Below are positions 17,394 through 26,827 of a stretch of DNA of 64,000 bases, piece after piece (within the stretch, counting starts at the first letter, position 1; each line of letters starts with the position of its first letter). The notes below the pieces were generated by a model. It made no database searches and had not been told where the DNA came from. It saw only the letters and a program-made list of their open reading frames with translations. This stretch comes from Deltaproteobacteria bacterium HGW-Deltaproteobacteria-6. GTDB lineage: Bacteria; Desulfobacterota; Syntrophia; Syntrophales; Smithellaceae. The stretch is taken from assembly GCA_002840435.1 (NCBI GenBank), contig PHAT01000007.1, positions 62,001 to 126,000 of the forward strand, in the 5' to 3' direction. The translations under genes were made by a program, and so were the position numbers.

Positions 17394-18866
17394 ATGCCTC
17401 AAAAAATATTTAATACGAGAACAAGACAGAAAGAAACGCTGCAACTGATCAGAGAAGGCGCCGTCGGCATGTATGTTTGCGGTATTACGGCATACGATGT
17501 CTGCCATGTCGGTCACGCCCGCGCCGCGGTGGTTTTTGATGTGGTCTTCCGGCATCTGAAAGCGCGCGGCTATGATGTGACCTATGTCAAAAACTTTACC
17601 GATATCGACGATAAGATCATCGATCGGGCGAACAAAGAAGGCGTCGGCATCGATCAAATAGCCGAACGGTACATCAAACTGCATGACGAAGATATGGCCG
17701 CTCTCAATGTTCTGACGCCTACCATGACGCCGAGAGCCACCGGGCACATGGAGGATATGATTGCGCTGATTGCCAGGCTTGAAGAAAAAGGCATTGCGTA
17801 TTGCGTGGACGGCGACGTGTTTTTTTCGGTAGCCAAATTCTCTGCATACGGCGGATTATCGGGACGCAAACTCGATGAAATGGTCGCCGGCGCCCGCGTG
17901 GACGTCAATGACAAGAAAAGAAACCCGCTGGATTTTGTGCTGTGGAAAAAGAGCAAGGAAGGCGAGCCTTGCTGGGAAAGTCCCTGGGGAGAAGGCAGAC
18001 CGGGCTGGCATATTGAGTGTTCGGCCATGAGCCGGCGTTATCTGGGCGAAACGTTTGATATTCACGGGGGCGGGGAGGATCTGATTTTTCCGCATCATGA
18101 AAACGAAATCGCTCAATCTCAGGCGGCAACGGGCAAGCCCCTGGCCAATTACTGGATGCACAATGGCTTTGTTAAAATCAACGCGGAGAAAATGTCCAAA
18201 TCACTGGGCAATATCTTCCCGATCCGGGACATCATCAAACTATACCATCCGGAAGCTCTGCGCCTGTTCATGCTCCAGAGTCATTACCGGAGCCCGGTAG
18301 ACTATTCGGATACCTCCCTTAAGGAAGCCAGAACGGCCCTTATTCGCTGCTATACCGCCCTGCAATTGATGAAAGAAACACGGGCGGGGGCAGTGCCGCA
18401 AGCCCAGGAAAAGCTCCAGCCTGCCGGGCAGGAGTACATCCATAAATTAAATGAATTAAAAAATAAATTTGATGCCGCCCTCGACGATGATTTTAATACG
18501 GCGCAGGCTCTGGGTTATGTTTTCGACGCCGCCCGGTTGATCAATAATGTCACAACCGCCGAAAAGAAAATGCCCGTACCGGCCAAACAGATGATCCTGG
18601 ATGCAGCGGCGGGCGTCTTTACGCATTTTGGCGATGTGCTGGGTGTCTTTCAATCCGATCCGGATCTATTCTTCCAGACCGACCGCGGCATTGAAGTCGC
18701 CAAGCGCGGCCTGGATGTTTCCAAAATAGCAGACCTGATTATGGAGCGGCAAAAAGCCCGTGAGGAAAAAGATTGGAGCCGGGCCGACGATATTCGCAAG
18801 GAGCTGGCCCTGCAGAATATTACCTTGAAGGATTCGGCAGGCGGGACAACCTGGTCGATCGAGTAG
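17394..18866 (+). CDS. cysS: Cysteinyl-tRNA synthetase
   Basis: 490 residues, class I synthetase. Zn ligand Cys29 lies in VCGITAYD, the HIGH box is HVGH (38-41), HGGGEDLIFPHHENE carries the other zinc ligands, and KMSKS is at 266-270. The C-terminal helical anticodon-binding region is present, so the enzyme looks complete. It lies 15 bases behind argC and is probably cotranscribed with it. Confidence 0.97.
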   Translation: MPQKIFNTRTRQKETLQLIREGAVGMYVCGITAYDVCHVGHARAAVVFDVVFRHLKARGYDVTYVKNFTDIDDKIIDRANKEGVGIDQIAERYIKLHDEDMAALNVLTPTMTPRATGHMEDMIALIARLEEKGIAYCVDGDVFFSVAKFSAYGGLSGRKLDEMVAGARVDVNDKKRNPLDFVLWKKSKEGEPCWESPWGEGRPGWHIECSAMSRRYLGETFDIHGGGEDLIFPHHENEIAQSQAATGKPLANYWMHNGFVKINAEKMSKSLGNIFPIRDIIKLYHPEALRLFMLQSHYRSPVDYSDTSLKEARTALIRCYTALQLMKETRAGAVPQAQEKLQPAGQEYIHKLNELKNKFDAALDDDFNTAQALGYVFDAARLINNVTTAEKKMPVPAKQMILDAAAGVFTHFGDVLGVFQSDPDLFFQTDRGIEVAKRGLDVSKIADLIMERQKAREEKDWSRADDIRKELALQNITLKDSAGGTTWSIE

Positions 18867-19032
18867 TCGCCGGATTCGCCGGCCCTCACCCGTCCGGTTC
18901 ATAAAAATGTTTTTTAATATTTCTTTCCTGTTCACCGAAATATATGGAAAGTAATGATCGTAATAGTATATACTTCCTTCCATTAATGCCATGTCCTTAT
19001 AGAAAATTATTTTGTTTACAGTGAGGCAGACC

Positions 19033-20352
19033 ATGAAAAACATATCCGGTAAATGGCCAGTATTTGTCATCATCATTCTTGGACTTTTTGTCATTTTTGG
19101 GCCGTATTCCGACAGCAAGGTTGCCGCGCGGAACAAAAATATCTACAAAGAGATTAAAACATTCAACGAAGTCTTGGATATGGTGCAGAAAAACTACGTG
19201 GATGAAGTGGAGCCCACTGTCCTGATTCAGGGCGCGATCAACGGAATGATCAAATCTCTCGACCCGCACAGTGCCTATATGACCGCTGAAGTTTATAAAG
19301 AACTGGAAGTGGAAACACAGGGGCGTTTTGGCGGGATCGGCATTGAAATAACAATCTCAAAAGATGTGTTGACCGTTGTATCACCCATTGAAGATACCCC
19401 TGCCTACAAAGCCGGCGTAAAATCCGGCGATCAGATTATTAAGATTGACGGCAAATCCACCAAAGACATTACCATTATAGAAGCCGTAAAAAAACTGCGC
19501 GGCCCCAAGGACACCAAAGTTACCATTACGATCCTGAGGGAAAACATGGACAAGCCCAGGGATATCGTTCTAACCCGCGCCACCATCCAGATCAAAAGCG
19601 TGAAGGCAAAAATATTCGATGAGCATATTGGCTATATTCGCATCGCGTCATTCCATGAAAGGACCTCGGCCGACCTGAAGAAAGCCCTGGCGGAAGTGAG
19701 CGAAAAAGCAAAACCGATGAAGGGGCTGGTGCTGGATTTGAGAAATGATCCGGGTGGTCTTCTGAACCAGGCCATTGAGGTGTCCGACATGTTTTTAAAA
19801 TCAGGGATCATTGTATCCACACGCGGACGGACAAAAAATATGGAAACCAAAACAATGGCACGGGACAATGGCGGCAAGGAAGTCACCGTTCCGGTGGTTG
19901 TTCTGGTGAACGAAGGGACGGCGAGCGCAGCGGAAATTGTGGCGGGTGCGCTGCAGGATAACGGCCGGGCGCTGATTGTAGGGACGCAGACCTTCGGTAA
20001 GGCATCCGTGCAGACGGTGATTCCTCTGGAAGGCGGTTCCGCGCTGAAATTAACGACCGCGCGGTATTACACGCCCAAAGGCAGATCCATTCAGGCAGAG
20101 GGGATTAAACCGGACATTATCGTTAAATTGATGAAGCCTTCCGAGGAGCCGGAGAATGGTCTGATGGAAAGACTTCGGGAAAAAGATCTCAAGGGCCACA
20201 TCAAGCCGGCCAAAGAGGACGGCACGCAGCTCGATGAAAATAAAACCGAGGATTTGAAAGAGACCGCCGATCTGGCTAAAGATAATCAACTCAAGACGGC
20301 CGTCGATATCTTAAAAAGCTGGCAGATCATGAAATATAATCTGGGGAACTGA
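19033..20352 (+). CDS. ctpA: C-terminal processing peptidase, S41 family
   Basis: 439 residues with an N-terminal membrane anchor (about residues 8-25), then a PDZ domain (FGGIGIEITISKDVLTVVSP onward) and the S41 catalytic domain. The nucleophile serine is in EGTASAAEIVAG and the general-base lysine in TFGKASVQ. Such periplasmic proteases trim or degrade envelope proteins, often murein hydrolases. The ATG at 19033 is chosen because GAGG lies six bases upstream; an in-frame TTG at 19012 is not supported. A divergent polysaccharide deacetylase gene follows 39 bases later, a common pairing. Confidence 0.94.
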   Translation: MKNISGKWPVFVIIILGLFVIFGPYSDSKVAARNKNIYKEIKTFNEVLDMVQKNYVDEVEPTVLIQGAINGMIKSLDPHSAYMTAEVYKELEVETQGRFGGIGIEITISKDVLTVVSPIEDTPAYKAGVKSGDQIIKIDGKSTKDITIIEAVKKLRGPKDTKVTITILRENMDKPRDIVLTRATIQIKSVKAKIFDEHIGYIRIASFHERTSADLKKALAEVSEKAKPMKGLVLDLRNDPGGLLNQAIEVSDMFLKSGIIVSTRGRTKNMETKTMARDNGGKEVTVPVVVLVNEGTASAAEIVAGALQDNGRALIVGTQTFGKASVQTVIPLEGGSALKLTTARYYTPKGRSIQAEGIKPDIIVKLMKPSEEPENGLMERLREKDLKGHIKPAKEDGTQLDENKTEDLKETADLAKDNQLKTAVDILKSWQIMKYNLGN

Positions 20353-20391
20353 TGCCGTTTATCCAGGAAAACGGATATTGCCGGCTATGCT

Positions 20392-21372
20392 ATGAAAAAG
20401 AAAAATAAAAATTATTTGACAGCTGTTTTAATCGCGCTGATCGTCTTGTCTGTTGCCGCAATTATTTACGTTATTTTGTTTCACCGTGAAGAAGCGGTTG
20501 TGGTCCAGGCACCGCACATCCAGAAGAAGCAAATGGAAGAGCCTGCGGCTGGCATAAAAGGAAAGCCGCAACCGCAGGCGAAAGCGTTACAGAAAAAAGC
20601 TTCCGGCATCGCTCAGCCTTCCGCCGGGAACATTCCGGGAAGAGAACCGGCCGTTATTGCCAAAACCGTTCCGCCCCGATTGCCCGGAAGAGAAGTGGCC
20701 ATCATTATTGATGATATCGGCTACGACATGAAGGCGGTGCGCGACCTGCTGCGCATTGATGCGGATATCACCTTCGCCATTTTGCCGCTGCTCAGTCATT
20801 CGCGTGAAGCGGCGGAAATGCTGCACAAAGCCAATCGCGAAACTTTGCTGCATCTGCCCATGGAGCCGCTCTCCTATCCGAAGGATAAACCGGGCAACGG
20901 CGCTCTTTTTACGGATATGAATGAATCGGAAATTATTTTCCAGTTGGAAAAAAATCTGGCTTCAGTTCCGTATGCCACAGGCGTTAATAACCACATGGGT
21001 TCGAAATTCATGGCGGATGAGACGAAACTGATGCCGGTTTTCAGGCAATTGAAAAAAAAGGATTTGTTTTTTATCGATTCGCGCACCACTCCTTCTTCAA
21101 AAACTACTTTGGTTGCCGGGAGAGTTCATTTAACCACCGCCTCACGCCGGGTCTTTCTGGATAATGAACGCGACTATGATAAAATCTACCGGATTATGAT
21201 GGAGGTAGCCGAGGCGCCTGCCGGCAAGTCGCCGGTGATTTTAATCGGTCATCCCTATCCCGAAACGATTCGGGCCGTCAGAGACGCCAGCAAGGTTTTC
21301 CGGGAAAAAGGCATTTCGATTGTTCCGGCATCGAAATTGGTGAAGAAGAAAACAGCAGAGGGCGCATCCTGA
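20392..21372 (+). CDS. Divergent polysaccharide deacetylase family protein (YibQ-like)
   Basis: 326 residues with an N-terminal signal-anchor (about 8-30), a Lys/Pro/Ala-rich linker (35-95) and a deacetylase-fold domain starting at EVAIIIDDIGYD. LLHLPMEPLSYP, GVNNHMGSKFM and FFIDSRTTPSS are the family signature blocks. The domain keeps the Asp-Asp and His-containing motifs but its substrate is unknown; it acts in the periplasm. Its position behind ctpA is recurrent in proteobacteria and suggests a shared job in cell-wall maintenance. Confidence 0.88.
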   Translation: MKKKNKNYLTAVLIALIVLSVAAIIYVILFHREEAVVVQAPHIQKKQMEEPAAGIKGKPQPQAKALQKKASGIAQPSAGNIPGREPAVIAKTVPPRLPGREVAIIIDDIGYDMKAVRDLLRIDADITFAILPLLSHSREAAEMLHKANRETLLHLPMEPLSYPKDKPGNGALFTDMNESEIIFQLEKNLASVPYATGVNNHMGSKFMADETKLMPVFRQLKKKDLFFIDSRTTPSSKTTLVAGRVHLTTASRRVFLDNERDYDKIYRIMMEVAEAPAGKSPVILIGHPYPETIRAVRDASKVFREKGISIVPASKLVKKKTAEGAS

Positions 21373-21419
21373 CCGGGGATCTCCTTCCGGGATGTAAGAA
21401 TTGAGGGCAATCGTACCCC

Positions 21420-23123
21420 ATGAAAAAAATAATTAAATTCACCGTCTGCGGATTTCTTCTCCCCGTTATTCTTGCCGGCTGCTCTTTCTTATCAGCCGTT
21501 CGGCCGTCATCCCATCCGTATGTTCCGGAACAGTATTCCGGCGAGGCCGCCTACCACTATTCGCTGGCCGTTTTGGCGCAGCTGGATGGCAACCTTGCAG
21601 AGGCAATCGATCAACTCAAACAGGCCCTCGTCATTCATCCTGGCTCACCTTATCTCACGACTGAGCTGGTTTCACTGTATGTTGAAAATGATAATGTTGA
21701 TCTTGCCTTGTCTCTGGGGGAGTCGGCTCTGGCGAAAAATCCCGGCAATGTCGAACTGCGCTCCATTCTGGGCGGTTTGTATTTTAACCGGCGGGAATAC
21801 AATAAAGCGATTCGGGAATATCAGACCATTATTGAGATTGATCCGGAGCATCAGGTTGCTTATTTGTATCTGGCGACCATCTATGCCCAGGAAAAAGAGT
21901 ATGATGCAGCCCGGAAAACTTTTCAAAAATTACTGGAAATAGATCCTGATAATATTATCGGCATGTATTACTACGCGAAAACGCTGACCCAGATGAACCA
22001 ACTGGCGGAAGCGGAGGCTCTCTATCAAAAGATTATTGTGCAGAGACCGGCGTTTGAAGCGGCCTGGCTGGGGCTTGCCGCGTTCTATGAAAGTCAACAA
22101 AAATATGACGGGGCGGTAGGTGTTTATCGCCGCTATCTGGAGATGAACCCTGCCCGCATCGGTTTCCGCGTGAAGATTGCGGAACTGCTGATTAAAGCGA
22201 ACAAACAGGAAGAAGCCCAAAAAGAATTTCAAGACGTTCTAAAGGTAGATCCCGCCAATCGGGAAGTCCGCACGGCGCTGGGGCTTTTATACTTCGACAT
22301 GCGCCGGTTTGATGCGGCGATTGTCCAATTTTCTTCGCTGCTGGAAGAGACGCCCGGTGACGATAAATTGCGTTATCTTTTTGCCAGCACGCTGGAGCAA
22401 AAAGGGAACTGGAATGAGGCGCTGATCGCTTATCAGAAAATATCTCCCGAGTTTGAATTATATGCCAATGCCCAAATCCATGCGGCGATGATTCTCAAGA
22501 AAGAAGGCAGACTTGATGATGCCATCCGCGTCATGGGTCAGGCCATTTCAAAGAAAAATGATCAGGCTGTTTTGTATCTCTATTTGTCATCATTGCATGA
22601 AGATAAAAAGGATATGGCCACGGCGGAAAAAACGATCCGGGAAGGCCTCGGGCGTTTTCCCCGGAATACCGATCTGTATTATGTTCTGGGTACGCTTCTG
22701 GAAAAAATGAATCGCTTTGAGGAAAGCATCAAATCCATGGAAAAGGTGTTGGAAATAGATCCACAGCACGCGGACGCGCTTAATTTTATTGGTTACAGCT
22801 ATGCGGACCGGGGCATTCATCTTGAAGAGGCCGAAAAAATGATTATCCAGGCGTTAAAGATGAAACCGGACAACGGATATATTCTGGACTCGCTAGGCTG
22901 GGTGCATTTCAAAAAAAACAAGTTCGACAGTTCGCTTATGCATCTCAAACGGGCTCTGGAGCTGGTGCCGGATGATGCCAACATCACGGAACATCTGGGT
23001 GATGTCTATTTAAAGATCGGTCAGGACAAAGAGGCGCTGGAATATTACCGGAAGGCCGTGAAAATTGATCCCGGCAACAGCTCACTGAAAAAGAAACTCG
23101 ATAATCTGATGAACAAAAAATAA
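21420..23123 (+). CDS. TPR-repeat lipoprotein
   Basis: 567 residues. The lipobox LAGC (Cys21) marks a lipoprotein; the residue after Cys is Ser, favouring the outer membrane. The rest is a chain of tetratricopeptide repeats, about a dozen or more, recognisable by the recurring A..EYDAARKTFQKLLEIDPDN pattern at 34-residue spacing. Likely an assembly scaffold for envelope proteins or polysaccharide. A LolB-like lipoprotein gene follows 46 bases later, so the pair may work together in lipoprotein handling. Exact partner unknown. Confidence 0.85.
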   Translation: MKKIIKFTVCGFLLPVILAGCSFLSAVRPSSHPYVPEQYSGEAAYHYSLAVLAQLDGNLAEAIDQLKQALVIHPGSPYLTTELVSLYVENDNVDLALSLGESALAKNPGNVELRSILGGLYFNRREYNKAIREYQTIIEIDPEHQVAYLYLATIYAQEKEYDAARKTFQKLLEIDPDNIIGMYYYAKTLTQMNQLAEAEALYQKIIVQRPAFEAAWLGLAAFYESQQKYDGAVGVYRRYLEMNPARIGFRVKIAELLIKANKQEEAQKEFQDVLKVDPANREVRTALGLLYFDMRRFDAAIVQFSSLLEETPGDDKLRYLFASTLEQKGNWNEALIAYQKISPEFELYANAQIHAAMILKKEGRLDDAIRVMGQAISKKNDQAVLYLYLSSLHEDKKDMATAEKTIREGLGRFPRNTDLYYVLGTLLEKMNRFEESIKSMEKVLEIDPQHADALNFIGYSYADRGIHLEEAEKMIIQALKMKPDNGYILDSLGWVHFKKNKFDSSLMHLKRALELVPDDANITEHLGDVYLKIGQDKEALEYYRKAVKIDPGNSSLKKKLDNLMNKK

Positions 23124-23169
23124 CTTTGCCAGCGTCTGAAGTTAAATATATTCGGGAAGTGTTTCTGAT

Positions 23170-23949
23170 ATGTCTGATCGATATTTTCCCTGCAAACAAA
23201 TCATGATGGTTTTGCTATGGTCGGCTCTGACGTGCGCCTGCGCCGGGAATATTGTTGTAGGAACGGGCAAGCCGCCGGATTCTTTAAAGGTCATTTCCGG
23301 CATGGTTCAGGAAACGGAAAGGATCATCGCCACGGCTCAGATTGATCTGATGACGGCTCAGGGGCATTATCCGGTCAGCGCGGCATTGATTCTGCAGAAA
23401 CCTTCCTACTTTCGCATGGAGATAATACCGGTGATCGGTACGCCCGATTTTTTTCTGGCGTCAACGCCTGATGATCTGAGGGTATACATTCCTTCACGGG
23501 GTGAGTTTTATTCAGGGAAACCCTCTGCCGAAAATCTGGGACGGTTCTTGTCGTGGACAATGAATGTTGAAGATATGGTCATGATTTTCTCCGGCACCTA
23601 TCCTCCTTTGACCGGGGAGAACACATCATATGAGAGCTACATGGAAGGTCAGATGCTGCGCGTGGATATGAAAGCGTCCTCGGGATATTCGCAAATGATC
23701 TGGATTGCGCAAGACGGAAGAATCATAAAACTTGTCCGCAACGGTTCGGACGGCAGAGAAATTTATTCAGTGCAATATGAGGGCTATGAGCCGGGGAGTC
23801 CGTTTGCGGGAAAGATAATCGTCAAAATGGCCGATGATGTAACATCCATTTCCGTAAGATTCACAGACATAAAAAAAGAAAAAGCGACGGATTTGTCGAT
23901 CTTTGAATTGCCGGCCCCGGCGGGAATTAAAACAATCAAATTGGATTAA
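23170..23949 (+). CDS. LolB-like/DUF4292 outer-membrane lipoprotein
   Basis: 259 residues. A hydrophobic start runs into LTCAC, with Cys22 or Cys24 as the possible lipidation site. The body, with SGMVQETERIIATAQIDLM, ALILQKPSYFRMEI and PDDLRVYIPSRGEFYSGK, fits the half-barrel fold shared by LolA, LolB and DUF4292 proteins, which carry or receive lipoproteins. It follows the TPR lipoprotein gene. A role in lipoprotein insertion is inference; LolB proper would be shorter. An internal ATG at 23203 could also serve as the start. Confidence 0.68.
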   Translation: MSDRYFPCKQIMMVLLWSALTCACAGNIVVGTGKPPDSLKVISGMVQETERIIATAQIDLMTAQGHYPVSAALILQKPSYFRMEIIPVIGTPDFFLASTPDDLRVYIPSRGEFYSGKPSAENLGRFLSWTMNVEDMVMIFSGTYPPLTGENTSYESYMEGQMLRVDMKASSGYSQMIWIAQDGRIIKLVRNGSDGREIYSVQYEGYEPGSPFAGKIIVKMADDVTSISVRFTDIKKEKATDLSIFELPAPAGIKTIKLD

Positions 23950-23951
23950 AA

Positions 23952-24002
23952 GGCAGGGGCGCGACGAATTACCCCATGCGGGTTATGCATCGCACCCCTG
24001 CC
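23952..24002. repeat. Long imperfect hairpin between convergent genes
   Basis: GGCAGGGG (23952-23959) pairs with CCCCTGCC (23995-24002); after one mismatch GCGA pairs with TCGC, and an inner ACCC/GGGT pair follows. It lies between the LolB-like gene and the convergent SDR gene. There is no T run, so it may be a REP-like palindrome or an mRNA-end stabiliser rather than a classical terminator. Confidence 0.6.
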
Positions 24003-24041
24003 GCGAAACCATATCAGGTTTTGGATTCTCAATCAGCGGCA

Positions 24042-24812
24042 TCAGGGGCGGATGCCCTGACCGCCGCCAACCACGATGCTTTTCGCGGTGATGAAGGATG
24101 CCGCATCTGAACACAAAAACAAGACGGATCCGGCGATTTCTTCGGGTTTGCCAAAGCGTCCCAGTGGTGTCGTGTCCAGCATCGCCTTTTTCATGGCTTC
24201 TCCGCCTTCCGCTATCTGGCGTTCAACCATCGGGGTTTCGGTAATGCCGGGGCAGATGGCGTTGATGCGGATGTTTTTGCGTCCGAATTCAACAGCCGCG
24301 GCCCGGGTGAGTCCGATAACCGCATGTTTGCTGGCGGTGTAAAGAGACGTGCCTTCCTGGCCGGTCCAGCCCGCAACGGAAGAACAATTGACAATAGCGC
24401 CGCCGCCCGCATGGGTCATCATGGGGATTTCGTGTTTCATGCAGCGCCAGACGGCCTTTACGTTGATGTTCATCACGGCGTCGAATTCATCGAGGGTGTA
24501 GTTGGCGGCGCGTTTCATGGCCGGCCAGATACCCGCGTTGTTGAACGCGTAATTCAACTGTCCGTATTTTTCTCCAATGGTTGCAAACAGTCTGTCGATA
24601 TCACTGCTGACCATCAGATCCGTTTTCACAAACAGGGCTTCGCCGCCCCTGCTTTTTATTTCGTTGACCACTTCGGCGCCTTCTTTTTCCCGGCGCGCGG
24701 CGATGACCACTTTGGCCCCTTCCCGGCCGAAGGCGCAAGCCGCGGCGCGGCCGATGCCGGAATTGCCGCCGGTGACCAGGGCAACTTTATCTTGAAATCT
24801 CTTCGTATTCAA
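24042..24812 (-). CDS. Short-chain dehydrogenase/reductase (paralogue 1)
   Basis: 256 residues of the classical SDR family. Cofactor motif TGGNSGIG, AARREKEG after beta-2 (suggesting NADP preference), NNAG, the catalytic Ser in CSSVAG and YTASK with the active Tyr and Lys, then PGITETPM. It is an NAD(P)-dependent alcohol/ketone oxidoreductase; substrate unknown, possibly a 3-hydroxyacyl-CoA or cyclic alcohol. It lies 19 bases behind a second SDR gene of similar sequence, so the pair probably arose by duplication and is cotranscribed. Confidence 0.88.
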   Translation of the reverse strand: MNTKRFQDKVALVTGGNSGIGRAAACAFGREGAKVVIAARREKEGAEVVNEIKSRGGEALFVKTDLMVSSDIDRLFATIGEKYGQLNYAFNNAGIWPAMKRAANYTLDEFDAVMNINVKAVWRCMKHEIPMMTHAGGGAIVNCSSVAGWTGQEGTSLYTASKHAVIGLTRAAAVEFGRKNIRINAICPGITETPMVERQIAEGGEAMKKAMLDTTPLGRFGKPEEIAGSVLFLCSDAASFITAKSIVVGGGQGIRP

Positions 24813-24831
24813 TGTGCGTCTCCTTTATGCA

Positions 24832-25599
24832 TTAATAAGTGATGTATCCGCCGTCAATGGCGATTTCCTTGCCGATCATGAACGCCGCTTCATCCGTGCA
24901 AAGCCACAAAGCGGCGCCGGCAATTTCTTCCGGTTCACCAATGCGCCGCACGGCGGTCTTGCTGGCCATGACCTCTATCATTTTAGGCATGAACGGCAGC
25001 GCCTTTTCAATCATTTCGGTCATGATGGGTCCCGGGCAGATGGTGTTGATGCGGATATTGTGCCTGCAGTACTCCAATGCGGCCGTTTTAGCCATGCCCA
25101 GAGAGCCGTGTTTGGAAGCGCAGTAAGATGACAGGCCCCAATCGCCGATGACGCCGAGGATGGAGGCGGTGTTGACAATGACGCCGCCGCCCTGTTTTTT
25201 CATGATGTCGATTTCATGCTTCATGCATAGCCAGACGCCGCGCAGATTGGTCTCTATGATCCGGTCCCATTCGTCGTCTTCGTATTTGATAACGGTGGGG
25301 TTATGGGATGTGGATACACCGGCATTATTGAATGCAAAGTCCAGACGGCCGTATCTGGCCAGAATGGTTTTAAAAAGATTGTCGATATCCGCGGGATTAC
25401 GAACATCCGTTTTTACAAACATGGATTCTCCGCCCTCCGCGGCGATTTGATCGACGACTTCCTGACCGCGCTCGCCACGGCGCGCCGCCATGATCACTTT
25501 AGCGCCCTCGCGGGCGAAAGCAATCGCTGTAGCTCGTCCCATACCCGCAGTCGCTCCGGTAACCAGTGCGATTTTTCCTTCAAACATTTTAATTTCCAA
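24832..25599 (-). CDS. Short-chain dehydrogenase/reductase (paralogue 2)
   Basis: 255 residues. TGATAGMG, AARRGERG, NNAG, the serine in NTASILG and YCASK form a complete SDR active site, with PGPIMTEM near the end. It resembles the next gene through most of its length. The TTG at 25599 is used because AAAGGAG stands nine bases upstream; ATG 25587, four codons in, is the alternative. A possible sigma-70 promoter is near 25812-25841. Substrate unknown. Confidence 0.87.
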   Translation of the reverse strand: MEIKMFEGKIALVTGATAGMGRATAIAFAREGAKVIMAARRGERGQEVVDQIAAEGGESMFVKTDVRNPADIDNLFKTILARYGRLDFAFNNAGVSTSHNPTVIKYEDDEWDRIIETNLRGVWLCMKHEIDIMKKQGGGVIVNTASILGVIGDWGLSSYCASKHGSLGMAKTAALEYCRHNIRINTICPGPIMTEMIEKALPFMPKMIEVMASKTAVRRIGEPEEIAGAALWLCTDEAAFMIGKEIAIDGGYITY

Positions 25600-25974
25600 A
25601 ATATATTTCTCCTTTCTTTTTCAACGGATTCTCCCGGCAGATCTTCGCCCTCAGGAGGGAGACGGGGAATGACGTGGAATGCCCACTCCAATGCTCAGCC
25701 TGTATTCATAAAGAATCATGGTTGTCTGTTTTTCACAGACTGATATCCTTTCCCTTTTTTATGGAAGGGACTGGATGCATCTTTAGCAATAATGTTATCG
25801 ATCTGACGCGAACTTTAAATGCAGAGGATATTTTTTGTCAAGATAATTCTGTTGGGATGCCGTCTGTGTCAAACGCAATAAGGCCTTTGCGTATCGGGCG
25901 GCGGAGATGGGGAAGAAAACACGCTGACGAAAAGGGGCCCTTATGCCCGTCCCTTTGGAAGGGATCAGAGTGAC
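25600..25974. other. Intergenic stretch between the SDR pair and cpoB
   Basis: About 375 bases. It holds a candidate minus-strand promoter (25812-25841) for the SDR genes and, close to the cpoB stop, a hairpin TCCCTT/AAGGGA (25950-25964) with a 3-base loop that could end the tol-pal transcript although no T run follows. The open frames here look like chance. Confidence 0.5.
25812..25841 (-). promoter_or_regulatory. Candidate sigma-70 promoter for the SDR pair
   Basis: On the minus strand a perfect TTGACA (25841-25836) is followed after 17-18 bases by TTAAAG/TAAAGT. It points to the SDR genes but lies over 200 bases upstream of them. A second TTGACA is present a little further upstream. Confidence 0.35.
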
Positions 25975-26802
25975 CTACTTGATTTCCTGGAGTTTGGAAC
26001 GGGCAATGCGTGCCTGGCTGGTATTGGGATAATCTTTAATCACCTGCTGCAGAAGCAGCTTGGCGCTTACCTTATCACCCAATTTTTGAAAGGAGATTCC
26101 CTGCTTTAAGAGGGCGTAGGGAACTTTATTGCTGCTGGGGAATTTCTTGGTAACTTTTTCATATTCCAGAATGGCTTTTTCGTAGTTCTTTTCAAAAAAA
26201 TAACATTCACCGATCCAGAATTGAGCGTTATCAGAATACTCGCCTGTCGGATAAGTGGTCAGGAAGCCTTGAAAGGCCTCTCTGGCTTTTGTGTACTGTC
26301 CGTTTTTAAAGGTCTGATAGGCGGCTGCATAGGTTGCCGCTTTGCCCTGTTTTCCCGCAGCATCCTTGTTTAACGCGGCACTGTCGATGTCGCTTGATGA
26401 ATCTTTTTTGCTGATTTCCAGAAAGTTTTCAATGAAATTGATTTTCAGGAGGAGGTTATCAATCTTTTGCCTGTACTCATCATCTTTTTTTGAATCGCGG
26501 GCCGTTTCCTTCTTTAATGTTTCAACCTGACCGCGCAACTGCTGGATCTGCTCGCGCATCTCCGCAAAGTCAGCGCCGGTATTGGCCTGCCCTTTGCGTA
26601 TGGAAGCCAGAGCCTCGGCATTTTTGGCCTGTGCTTTTTGCAGCTCGGATACCCGGGCATCCACCCGGGCATCCGCTGCCGCAAGTTTTTCTTCCATCTG
26701 CTGGTTTACTTCCGAATGAACCGTCTTTAAATCAGAAGACGTTGCGCACGCAGTAAGTAAAAAAAACATTAACGGAAATATGAGATACAGAGAACGTCTC
26801 AA
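25975..26802 (-). CDS. cpoB: Cell division coordinator CpoB (YbgF), Tol-Pal system
   Basis: 275 residues. The start MRRSLYLIFPLMFFLLTAC carries a lipobox LTAC, so this copy is probably a lipoprotein rather than the soluble form of E. coli. A coiled coil (about 30-120, Gln/Lys/Glu-rich) promotes trimerisation, and three TPR-like repeats (from YAAAYQTFKNGQYTKAREAF) fill the C-terminus. In E. coli the protein links Tol to PBP1B during septation. It is the last gene of the tol-pal cluster, 25 bases behind pal. Confidence 0.9.
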   Translation of the reverse strand: MRRSLYLIFPLMFFLLTACATSSDLKTVHSEVNQQMEEKLAAADARVDARVSELQKAQAKNAEALASIRKGQANTGADFAEMREQIQQLRGQVETLKKETARDSKKDDEYRQKIDNLLLKINFIENFLEISKKDSSSDIDSAALNKDAAGKQGKAATYAAAYQTFKNGQYTKAREAFQGFLTTYPTGEYSDNAQFWIGECYFFEKNYEKAILEYEKVTKKFPSSNKVPYALLKQGISFQKLGDKVSAKLLLQQVIKDYPNTSQARIARSKLQEIK

Positions 26803-26827
26803 TGTTTTCTCCTGTTGCAGAATATCT

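Noticed and set aside
18867-18900. GCCGG/CCGGC hairpin after cysS
   Set aside because: Stem of five pairs and no T run; too weak to call a terminator.
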